Origin: Pleomorphochaeta sp964545735
Lineage (GTDB): Bacteria > Spirochaetota > Spirochaetia > Sphaerochaetales > Sphaerochaetaceae
NCBI GenBank assembly: GCA_964545735.1
Contig: CAZJGS010000042.1
Span: 1-18,622, forward strand
Direction: 5' to 3'
Length of the DNA: 18,622 bases
This document shows positions 1 to 6,857 of the stretch, one piece after another. A model generated the notes under the pieces. The model was not told the DNA's origin. It ran no database searches and saw only the letters and a program-made list of their open reading frames with translations. Position 1 is the first letter of the stretch, and each line of letters starts with the position of its first letter. Both the position numbers and the translations under genes were made by a program.

Positions 1-109
1 GCGTATGGCCGCTGGAGAAAATATTGGCACACCCAATGAGCTAACAACAACTAGGGGACATGACCAAAAATTATATGGTATGTCTCAATTGTTTTCTGTT
101 AAAAATTAG
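1..109 (+). other. Possible 3' tail of an upstream gene, unrecognised
   Basis: One forward frame is open from base 2 to a TAG at 107-109, about 35 codons, and could be the end of a gene starting outside the window. The translated tail (it contains GENIGTPNELTTTRGHD) matches no family I recognise and has no membrane segment. Chance openness over this length is quite possible. The rest of the 1-413 gap holds no convincing gene: it contains the inverted-repeat element at 166-281 and the promoter and ops-like candidates at 322-382. Confidence 0.15.
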
Positions 110-165
110 CTTTTTAGAATTAGATAGTGTAAAAGAAAGTTAGAATTAAATGGTTATTATCTATC

Positions 166-281
166 CTAGGAGGCTGTCCGAGGACTCGAATATTTGTCAT
201 TTTTAGAAATTAATAGGTAATAATATCAGTTAGATACGAGTGCAAATTTCAGGAAAAAGCTATTCTCGGACAGCCTCCTAG
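166..281. repeat. MITE-like element with perfect 17-bp terminal inverted repeats
   Basis: The sequence CTAGGAGGCTGTCCGAG at 166-182 is the exact reverse complement of 265-281. The outermost CTAG is itself palindromic, so the structure can be read as 13-bp terminal repeats (GAGGCTGTCCGAG) flanked by a duplicated CTAG target. The interior is about 80 bp, AT-rich, and too short to code. Length, perfect ends and lack of coding content fit a non-autonomous miniature inverted-repeat element. A CTAG-type target is known for some IS5-family elements, but I cannot assign a family. A long cruciform or transcript hairpin is the alternative reading. Confidence 0.6.
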
Positions 282-321
282 AGAATGAACATGGTCACTA
301 GTTTTTCTGATGAACACAGTT

Positions 322-351
322 TTGAATAAGGATTCCAGCTCTGGCAATAAT
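322..351 (+). promoter_or_regulatory. Candidate sigma-70 promoter for the polysaccharide operon
   Basis: TTGAAT at 322-327 and AATAAT at 346-351 match the -35 and -10 consensus at 4/6 and 5/6 positions, with an 18-bp spacer. They lie about 60-90 bp before the ATG at 414. Matches of this quality are common in AT-rich DNA, so the call rests mainly on position. Confidence 0.3.
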
Positions 352-369
352 TTAACGGGAGTAAAGAAC

Positions 370-382
370 GGCGGTATCATAT
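370..382 (+). promoter_or_regulatory. ops-like element in the leader of the first gene
   Basis: GGCGGTATCATA starting at 370 shares its first seven bases and 9 of 12 in all with the enterobacterial ops core GGCGGTAGCGTG. There, ops recruits the NusG paralogue RfaH to long polysaccharide operons. It sits just downstream of the candidate promoter, where ops must be to act in the transcript. No fuller JUMPstart sequence is visible, and RfaH use in this organism is unproven, so a chance match is possible. Confidence 0.25.
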
Positions 383-413
383 GTCTTCTTTTCTCGTGTC
401 CCAATGAAAGCTT

Positions 414-851
414 ATGAGACCTACCCACTATAAGGCCAAATTTGCCAGGTCTTTTCTCAAGGGCGTGGACGCAGCCTTCGTGATACTGTTTTTTGTCTGT
501 ATCTCGGAATACGCAAAGTCAGGAGATATCTTTAGGGTAGATCTGTTTGGGCGTATTGAGTTCTCTGTGTGGCACTTGCTTCTCCTTTTCTTCTTAATTC
601 TCTTATTGAATCGTGTTTTCGTTAGTATGGGTATGTACAATTTCAGACAGTTAGTGGGCTGGCCTAATCAGTTGTTGCAAGTAACGATAGCTTCCTCTGT
701 AGGAGTAGCAATCGCAATCTTTGTTGCTAACCTAATTGGTGTAACCGGTATAACCAAGCCTTTCCCCGTTTTCTTCTTGCTGGCAACTTTGGGGCTTTTT
801 ATTGTTTACAGAATGTTTGTTTTCCAGTTTTATGCTGGGTACGCAGCATAA
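414..851 (+). CDS. Polyprenyl glycosylphosphotransferase, N-terminal membrane part (5' piece of split gene)
   Basis: This 145-residue piece is almost wholly membrane-embedded, with four hydrophobic segments at roughly residues 15-35, 45-68, 82-108 and 112-138. That is the N-terminal bundle of WcaJ/WbaP-like enzymes, which transfer a sugar-1-phosphate from a nucleotide sugar to undecaprenyl phosphate at the inner membrane. The ATG at 414 is the best start in this frame. An ATG at 404 lies in another frame and stops quickly, and no strong ribosome-binding site is visible. The frame ends at TAA 849-851, just where the family continues into a nucleotide-binding-like domain. That domain is present immediately downstream in the -1 frame. 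Together the pieces would make about 480 residues, a normal family length, so this is the front of a frameshifted gene rather than a separate protein. Confidence 0.8.
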   Translation: MRPTHYKAKFARSFLKGVDAAFVILFFVCISEYAKSGDIFRVDLFGRIEFSVWHLLLLFFLILLLNRVFVSMGMYNFRQLVGWPNQLLQVTIASSVGVAIAIFVANLIGVTGITKPFPVFFLLATLGLFIVYRMFVFQFYAGYAA

Positions 852-877
852 AGAGAAATATTAGAAATGTTGTTATA

Positions 878-1855
878 GTGGGGATAAATCATCGTTCAAT
901 ATTCCTCTCTAAGCGTCTAGAAAATCCAGAACTTGGATATAACATCATCGGATTTGTTGACAACAAATTGAACATAGAATCAAATGCCCAAAAGCTGGAC
1001 AAACCCGTTTTATGTGATCTATCTGGAATAGAAGAACTCATCTCAACTCGCCCGGTAGACGTGGTGCTGATAGCGTTGCCAATTAGGAGCTATTACGACA
1101 AGATTGCTGAAATAATCAAACTTTGTGCCATCCAGGGGTTAGAAACCCGTATTGTTACCGATTTGTTTGATACCCCTTCCCGCATACGTAGGGAAACTGA
1201 TATAGGCTTTGGCACACCCTATATCAGTTATGATGTAGACCTTCACACGGGATTTCAATACAGTGTAGCAAGGGCTTTTGATCTTGTCATTTCATCAACC
1301 GCAATTCTTGTGCTGTCACCTGTTTTTTTTCTCATAACATTGATTATTCTGTTGGGAGATGGTTGGCCCGTGTTTTTTGTTCAGGATCGAATAGGACTGA
1401 ATAAGAGGGTTTTCAAGATGTTGAAGTTCAGGACCATGGTTAGAAACGCTGATCAAATACAGTCGTTGTTAGAAGACCAAAACGAAGCAGATGGACCGGC
1501 TTTTAAGATCATAAACGATCCCCGTATAACGAGATTCGGAAAATTTCTTCGAAAAACCAGCCTGGATGAGACACCTCAATTTTTGAATGTATTTATGGGT
1601 TCCATGGGTTTGGTTGGGCCAAGGCCTTTGCCGATACGAGATTTTAAGCTGTTTTATCAGAATGAACATCGGCGACGTTTCAGCACGAAGCCGGGCATTA
1701 CGGGACTGTGGCAGGTCGGGGGAAGAAATGAGCAGGATTTTGAAGAATGGATGCGCCTTGACCTTGAATATGTTGACAACTGGTCTTTAATTCTTAATCT
1801 CAAAATTTTCATTAAAACGATTCTCGTTGTCTTTTCAAGAAAAGGAGCGCATTGA
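878..1855 (+). CDS. Polyprenyl glycosylphosphotransferase, soluble and catalytic part (3' piece of split gene)
   Basis: The reading frame is open well upstream of the nominal GTG at 878. From 857 it encodes RNVVIVG, the usual first strand of the CoA-binding-like domain of this family, so 878 is probably not a real start. Residues 1-120 (from 878) are that domain, including ENPELGYNIIGFVDN. A hydrophobic segment follows near 135-165. The bacterial sugar-transferase domain then shows KFRTM at about 183, followed by KTSLDETPQFLNVF, GSMGLVGPRPLP and KPGITGLWQVGGRN. These are signatures of the WcaJ/WbaP phosphotransferase core. The C-terminus (SRKGAH) is normal. The enzyme starts repeat-unit synthesis on undecaprenyl phosphate; the sugar cannot be told from sequence alone. 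It depends on the membrane piece at 414-851, from which a single frame change separates it. Confidence 0.85.
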   Translation: MGINHRSIFLSKRLENPELGYNIIGFVDNKLNIESNAQKLDKPVLCDLSGIEELISTRPVDVVLIALPIRSYYDKIAEIIKLCAIQGLETRIVTDLFDTPSRIRRETDIGFGTPYISYDVDLHTGFQYSVARAFDLVISSTAILVLSPVFFLITLIILLGDGWPVFFVQDRIGLNKRVFKMLKFRTMVRNADQIQSLLEDQNEADGPAFKIINDPRITRFGKFLRKTSLDETPQFLNVFMGSMGLVGPRPLPIRDFKLFYQNEHRRRFSTKPGITGLWQVGGRNEQDFEEWMRLDLEYVDNWSLILNLKIFIKTILVVFSRKGAH

Positions 1856-1883
1856 TTCAAAAATAGCTCCCAGGGGGTGAAGC

Positions 1884-3503
1884 ATGAAATTCTTAGGTCA
1901 ACTTTTTCGATTAGGAAAAGCGACACTCTATGAAGAGGCCATCCATCTCTATAATAGTCGCGAGTACGGTCGGGCCATAGAGAAATTTGAGGAAATCACA
2001 AAGAAGGGCTTTTCATCAAAAAGCCTTCATTATAGGCTGTCGCACTTCTATCTTGGTCAGGCGCGCTTTAAATTGGGGATATTGTTTTTTGCCTTAGGTA
2101 ACTTTTCAAAGGCTGTGCCTGTGTTTGAAAAAGCCATTGAATTCGATCCAGATAATATTGATATTTATGAATATCTTGGCGTTTGCTTCAATAACATAGG
2201 TGAATTTGAAAGGGCCATCAATGCGTTTGAGTACTTTCTTGACAGGAAGCCGGACCATTTACAATCCAGGTTGAAGCTTGAAATTACTTATCACAACATC
2301 GAAATGTGGGATAAGGCCATATCAATTTGCAAGGAGATCCTACAAAAAGTTCCCAATTACGCCGATGTCCATTTTTCCCTTGGGTGTGCTTATCTTGGGA
2401 GTGGAGAGGCCTCAAAGGCTGTTTTGAGTTTTAAGAATGCTCTGAGAATTAATCCGCAATACAGGGATGCTCGAATAAAACTTGGAATCACCCTTGCATA
2501 TCTCGGAAACCTCGATGCCGCCCTATCGCACATCTCCCAGATGGTAGATGATTTTCCAGAATACGCAGACCTTAGCTATTTTCTTGGAATAGTTTATGCT
2601 GGCAGGGATGAAATACCACGCGCAATGGATTGCTTTAGACAAGCCATTGCAATAAACCATTCATTCAGAGAGGCAAGGATCAAGCTAGGAATGATTTTGT
2701 GCAAAGTGGGAAAATTTAGTGATGCGTTAAGTGAATTCGAAAAGGCCCAAGAGCTTGACCCTGAGGATGGCACTCTGGATGTTGTTGTTGAACGTGTACG
2801 TCAGGTTATCCTTTCGTATCCTCACGAGTTTCAAAAATACCAGGATATTTTTGAAGAGCTTTTTGGAAACGAGGGAATGATTGCCCAAACCATCCGAGAG
2901 TTCAATGCGAATTTGGTGATAGTGCCAAGCTTGACTGAGATGCTCTCAATCATAAAGTATTTCCCTGAGGAAGATGCTTCCCTCTTTGAAGGCTTGATTC
3001 CTATTATCAACGATCACATTAGACAGAATCCCCATTATCCGGACCTCCACAATATTCTTGGAACTATGTGCGTTAATGCTAAAAGATATGATGATGGTGC
3101 GGAAGCCTTTAGGAAGGCACTTGAGATCAATCCGGAATACCTTGAAGCACGGCTCGGCCTATTCAAGGCCCTGAAAGAGAACAGAAAACTTGAGGCCGCA
3201 ATTGTTGAGGGAGAAATCCTTCTTGAAAAAAAGGTGTCATATCCTGATTTCTATTGCTCCCTTGGTGAAATATATATCTCTATGAAAATGTTTGCCAAGG
3301 CGGATGGTATCCTCCAAAAGGCCATTGAAAAAAATCCCAAGTATGCAGAGATCCACTTCCTGCTTGCGAAGGTCCATGAAAACCAGGGTCTCAAAGAAAA
3401 GGCCATAGAGGAGCTAAAGGAATGCACTCATTGCAATCCACCGGAATGGCTTAAACAAAAGGCAAAGGAAACCCTGAGCAAGCTGACGCTTCAAGAATCT
3501 TAG
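1884..3503 (+). CDS. Tetratricopeptide-repeat protein
   Basis: This 539-residue protein has no signal peptide or membrane span, so it is probably cytoplasmic. Most of it is TPR helical repeats. Clear units begin near residue 60 (GNFSKAVPVFEKAIEFDPDN) and continue through about residue 290, for example GEFERAINAFEYFLDRKPDH and KFSDALSEFEKAQELDPEDG. A second array runs from about 370 to the end, separated by a less repetitive stretch around 295-365. TPRs bind other proteins, and large TPR proteins are common in deltaproteobacterial polysaccharide loci, where they are presumed scaffolds. The start is supported by a G-rich Shine-Dalgarno (GGGGG at about 1872-1876) eight bases before the ATG. The gene follows the priming enzyme by 28 bp and is probably co-transcribed. 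The specific partner cannot be read from the sequence. Confidence 0.85.
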   Translation: MKFLGQLFRLGKATLYEEAIHLYNSREYGRAIEKFEEITKKGFSSKSLHYRLSHFYLGQARFKLGILFFALGNFSKAVPVFEKAIEFDPDNIDIYEYLGVCFNNIGEFERAINAFEYFLDRKPDHLQSRLKLEITYHNIEMWDKAISICKEILQKVPNYADVHFSLGCAYLGSGEASKAVLSFKNALRINPQYRDARIKLGITLAYLGNLDAALSHISQMVDDFPEYADLSYFLGIVYAGRDEIPRAMDCFRQAIAINHSFREARIKLGMILCKVGKFSDALSEFEKAQELDPEDGTLDVVVERVRQVILSYPHEFQKYQDIFEELFGNEGMIAQTIREFNANLVIVPSLTEMLSIIKYFPEEDASLFEGLIPIINDHIRQNPHYPDLHNILGTMCVNAKRYDDGAEAFRKALEINPEYLEARLGLFKALKENRKLEAAIVEGEILLEKKVSYPDFYCSLGEIYISMKMFAKADGILQKAIEKNPKYAEIHFLLAKVHENQGLKEKAIEELKECTHCNPPEWLKQKAKETLSKLTLQES

Positions 3504-3617
3504 CCTTGGGAACTGGCTTTGGAAACCTCTGCGCTTTTGCGGTGAATAAGGATAATCGCACAGGTCTAAAAATGTAACCATTTTTTATGTAATCCCATTT
3601 GCAAGGGACTTTAGGAT

Positions 3618-5564
3618 ATGTATACTAAATACTACGGGCTAACAAAAAACCCATTTGAAAATACGCCCGATCCAAATTTTCTATTTCTTTCGAAGAACCA
3701 CAGAGAGGTTCTGGCCTCCCTGGCATACGGTATTAATGCCGCAAAGGGCTTTGTTCTTGTAGTTGGAGATATTGGAACGGGTAAAACCACCTTAATCCAC
3801 GCTCTTATTAAACAACTTGATCCTTCATTTATTATCCTCAACATCATAAATCCGCGGGCTACTTTCAAGGATATTCTCCATTACATCGGGAAAAATATTG
3901 GGATTACCTCTGAAAAAGCAAGTCCTCTCGAGACAGTGGAGGCCATACAGAACAAACTTGAAACATTGCATGAAAGTGGCAGACACGCGGTATTGATTGT
4001 GGATGAAGCGCATCTTCTTTCCGATGAGGCACTTGAGGACATCAGGCTTATTTCCAACATTGAAGATGAAGAAAGAAAATTGATTCAGATTATTCTGGTG
4101 GGGCAAAATGAGCTCAGTGACAAACTCCAGAAAGAGTCTCTGAGGCCCTTGCAACAACGATTGGTTGTAACTCGCAGGCTTGTTCCTCTAAACAGAAAAG
4201 AAACTCAGGAATATATTCTCCATAGACTCCGCGTTGCGGGAAAACAGTCGCAACTCTTTGAGAGAAAGGCCTTGTTGCTAATCTGGAAAAAGAGCCGGGG
4301 CATTCCAAGACTGATAAACCAGATTTGCGATAATGCCATGCTCATTGGTTACGCAGTCGAGGCCCGTTCCATAGGCGGCAAGATCATCAAGGAAGTCATC
4401 GGAGACATGGAATCGGTGCATAAAGTTCAAAGGCATGGCCAAGCTTTTCTTCCTCACAGACTTAGATGGATTGGTGTCGTGGCAGTTGTTGCCCTATTGG
4501 CGGGGTATCTGGGAACAAGTTTTATTGACGGCAAACATTTTTTTTCAAAAAGCTGGATTTTTAGGAAGAATTCTGTTCCAGTCCAGACAGAAATCTCAAT
4601 ACAACCAAAAAACAATCTGGCCAGACAAAGCGGAGAATTGCTCGCAAAAGATTCTTTCCCTGTTGAAATAGGAGTTTCTTCAAAACAAGTGGAAACAGAT
4701 CAGCTTTCTAATGTGGCTGGGAAGATGCCCGTGGACAAGCCCGAGACTTCGGGCAATAAGCAATTTGTCGAAAAAAATGAGTCCCTGGAGACTGAAAAAC
4801 AGGCGACCGAAAGCAGAGATAGCAGCGCTGCTGGAGAATTGCAAGATAGGGTCGGAGAAAACAATATCATAAAACTGACGCAAGAACCGAATAATATCGA
4901 GGAGCTGCCCGCAGACACGTTTCGAGTTTTAGGGGAGAAACGATCTACAGAGGAAAATAAACCCTTAGGCCTTGAACAACAGTTAACCATAAGCATGAAA
5001 AAAAGTGTTGCTGGCGAATCGCAAGCTAGAACAGAAGAAAAAAACAATGGGACCAACCTGTTGCAGAAGCCTGCTAATTTCGATGGGTTGGCGTTATCGA
5101 AAACAGCCTATGAGAAGGCCGGTGATACTAGGAAAAGGGATGATAGCAATCGCAGAAAAGTGAGGCTCAATGAATGCCTGTATGATCTGGCACGTAGGGA
5201 ATATGGAATTGGAAATATAAGCATTGTCGGCCTGATACAGATGGCAAACCCCGGCATCAGAGACGTAAATCTGATATATCCAGGGCAGGATATAATCTTT
5301 CCTCATATCGGAAGGAAAGACCTGATTGTTAAAGATGAAAAAGGGATATATCATATTCATTATGCGTCTTTTTATAATCATAAAGATGCCACGCTCTGTA
5401 TTCAAAATCTGATCAATAAAAACCAAGAGGCCTCTATATTTTCCACCCGGCAGGGCGATAACCTGGTGTATCGGGTCTACTTGGGCATGTTCAAGAACAG
5501 TAATGAAGCTAAGAAGACTTTGGACACACTGGAATTAGAATATTTTTATTTTCTTGCTAAATAA
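3618..5564 (+). CDS. ExeA/GspA-like AAA+ ATPase with membrane anchor, LysM-like and SPOR-like domains
   Basis: Residues 1-270 are an ExeA/GspA-type AAA+ ATPase: the opening YYGLTKNPFENTPDPNFLF is typical, Walker A is GDIGTGKTT (50-58) and Walker B is AVLIVDEAH (124-132). One membrane helix follows at about 284-303. A charged, Glu/Lys/Gln/Asn-rich linker holds a roughly 60-residue tandem duplication; compare AAGELQDRVGENN near 404 with VAGESQARTEEKNN near 464. Residues 515-563 resemble a LysM peptidoglycan-binding module (NECLYDLARREYG, NPGIRDVNLIYPGQDIIFP). Residues 577-648 resemble a SPOR domain. The ATPase would be cytoplasmic and the C-terminus periplasmic, touching the cell wall. ExeA, its model, uses ATP and peptidoglycan binding to help assemble a secretin. 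Here the role is probably assembly or anchoring of the polysaccharide export complex (inference). The ATG follows a modest AGGGA site. Confidence 0.85.
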   Translation: MYTKYYGLTKNPFENTPDPNFLFLSKNHREVLASLAYGINAAKGFVLVVGDIGTGKTTLIHALIKQLDPSFIILNIINPRATFKDILHYIGKNIGITSEKASPLETVEAIQNKLETLHESGRHAVLIVDEAHLLSDEALEDIRLISNIEDEERKLIQIILVGQNELSDKLQKESLRPLQQRLVVTRRLVPLNRKETQEYILHRLRVAGKQSQLFERKALLLIWKKSRGIPRLINQICDNAMLIGYAVEARSIGGKIIKEVIGDMESVHKVQRHGQAFLPHRLRWIGVVAVVALLAGYLGTSFIDGKHFFSKSWIFRKNSVPVQTEISIQPKNNLARQSGELLAKDSFPVEIGVSSKQVETDQLSNVAGKMPVDKPETSGNKQFVEKNESLETEKQATESRDSSAAGELQDRVGENNIIKLTQEPNNIEELPADTFRVLGEKRSTEENKPLGLEQQLTISMKKSVAGESQARTEEKNNGTNLLQKPANFDGLALSKTAYEKAGDTRKRDDSNRRKVRLNECLYDLARREYGIGNISIVGLIQMANPGIRDVNLIYPGQDIIFPHIGRKDLIVKDEKGIYHIHYASFYNHKDATLCIQNLINKNQEASIFSTRQGDNLVYRVYLGMFKNSNEAKKTLDTLELEYFYFLAK

Positions 5565-5625
5565 ATTAAAGAATGATTTAACTAGGTAACTATGTAGCTG
5601 TTCTTCTATATTCAATTATGCTAAC

Positions 5626-5637
5626 GGCTAATAACAT
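5626..5637 (+). repeat. 12-bp direct repeat, copy 1 (GGCTAATAACAT)
   Basis: This sequence recurs exactly at 6708-6719. The two copies lie in the gaps before the wza-like and wzz-like genes, 44 bp and 138 bp from the respective ATGs. A shared regulatory site is possible, but an AT-rich 12-mer could recur by chance. Confidence 0.3.
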
Positions 5638-5681
5638 ATCTGTAATTAGGTTTTGTATATCCGATATATGAGGTCACAAAA

Positions 5682-6683
5682 ATGTTGAGTCGGTACAGAA
5701 TTCATTGGGTCTTATTTTTGTTGTTGTTTTGCTTATCGTGCGCAGGCCCGAATATCACTATCGAAAAAGACACCCTTTACGACAAACCTATTGCTGAATT
5801 TCCGGACGAATACTATCTCGGCCCTGGGGATGTGATAGAGATAATATACCACATCATACTCAAACCGAGTGAAAAAGAATACATCCTTGCTGTCGGAGAT
5901 GTCATAAGTGTTGAATTCTATTATCATTCGAATATCGACAGGAGGATCTCCATTTTGCCTGACGGAAAGATCTCCCTTCCCCTCAAAGGCGAAATCGATG
6001 TCAGCGGGCTTACGCCTTCCCAACTGGCCGAAAAACTTACACAGATTTACAGCGATATCTTTAAAGAGCCATCTGTCACGATCACTCTAATTGAATATAA
6101 CCAGGCCATTAACCAGTTGAAAGAGGCTATCACCACTGCGCCTCGTGGACAGAGTAAACTTTCGGCAATCCGTCCTGACGGCCTGATCACCTTCCCGCTA
6201 CTTCCTAAAGATATCAAGGCATCAGGATTGACCCTCCCTCAGCTCAAAGCTGTTATCACAGAAGGTTATAGTAAGATTGTGGACAATCTTGCCCTGTCAT
6301 TGGTTCTGGAAACATCCAAAAGCAATTTGGTATACGTGATGGGTGAAGTTAGGAAACCAGACTACTATCAGATGGATATTCCCACAACCCTGACTCAAAT
6401 CCTGTCAAGAGCAGGGGGGCTGTTAGACACAGCAGGGACCAGTAGTATTTTAGTCCTGAGCCGGAATAAGGAAAGAAAACCTGTTGGAAAGTTGGTTGAC
6501 TTGGACAAAATTATAGGAGAGGGCAATATCGGGAACGACTTGTTGCTCAGACAGTATGATGTGGTGTATGTTCCAAGATCCACAATTGCAAATGTGAATC
6601 TGTTTGTGGATCAATACATGAACAAGATGGTCCCCAACTTTTTCAAAACAAGTCTGGTTTTTGGTTATGATATACACGAATAA
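5682..6683 (+). CDS. Wza-like polysaccharide export outer-membrane lipoprotein
   Basis: The 333-residue protein starts with a lipoprotein signal peptide: charged start, LFLLLFCLSC core, and probable lipidated Cys20 (Cys at -3 is unusual). It belongs to the Poly_export/SLBB family, whose octamers form the outer-membrane channel for capsule or exopolysaccharide. The hallmark strand motif appears twice early on, as GPGDVIEI (about 47-54) and AVGDVISV (about 71-78). Two copies of the I.PDG.I..PL...SGLT..QL unit then follow (about 88-140 and 162-215). An SLBB-like segment begins at VYVMGEVRKPDYY and includes RAGGLLDTAGT. A GAGGT Shine-Dalgarno seven bases before the ATG supports the start. In the cell it should work with the Wzz-like protein encoded next, forming a trans-envelope export route. 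Confidence 0.9.
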   Translation: MLSRYRIHWVLFLLLFCLSCAGPNITIEKDTLYDKPIAEFPDEYYLGPGDVIEIIYHIILKPSEKEYILAVGDVISVEFYYHSNIDRRISILPDGKISLPLKGEIDVSGLTPSQLAEKLTQIYSDIFKEPSVTITLIEYNQAINQLKEAITTAPRGQSKLSAIRPDGLITFPLLPKDIKASGLTLPQLKAVITEGYSKIVDNLALSLVLETSKSNLVYVMGEVRKPDYYQMDIPTTLTQILSRAGGLLDTAGTSSILVLSRNKERKPVGKLVDLDKIIGEGNIGNDLLLRQYDVVYVPRSTIANVNLFVDQYMNKMVPNFFKTSLVFGYDIHE

Positions 6684-6707
6684 ATACTTCTGGTTAATGA
6701 TTTGAAA

Positions 6708-6719
6708 GGCTAATAACAT
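6708..6719 (+). repeat. 12-bp direct repeat, copy 2 (GGCTAATAACAT)
   Basis: Exact match to 5626-5637, here in the 174-bp gap before the wzz-like gene. Function is unknown; see copy 1. Confidence 0.3.
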
Positions 6720-6857
6720 CACCAAGGTAGTGTTCCAGCTAAAGATTTTGGGATACTCCAACGATTGAATTTGGGTTAATGTAACTTGGAATTGAGTGTT
6801 TTCTAAATTCCTCAATCCTTAAGTTCGAAATTATAATGTATAATTTGAACTATCAAA

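Noticed and set aside
1587..1790. Open frame overlapping the catalytic domain of the priming enzyme in another frame
   Set aside because: It is a shadow of the well-supported sugar-transferase domain; its translation resembles no protein.
4435..4671. Alternative-frame ORF within the AAA+ gene
   Set aside because: It lies within the membrane-helix and linker coding region of a confident gene, and its start has no support.
4700..5056. Minus-strand ORFs opposite the linker of the AAA+ protein and elsewhere
   Set aside because: They mirror low-complexity or strongly coding plus-strand regions, and none has recognisable motifs or a plausible start region.
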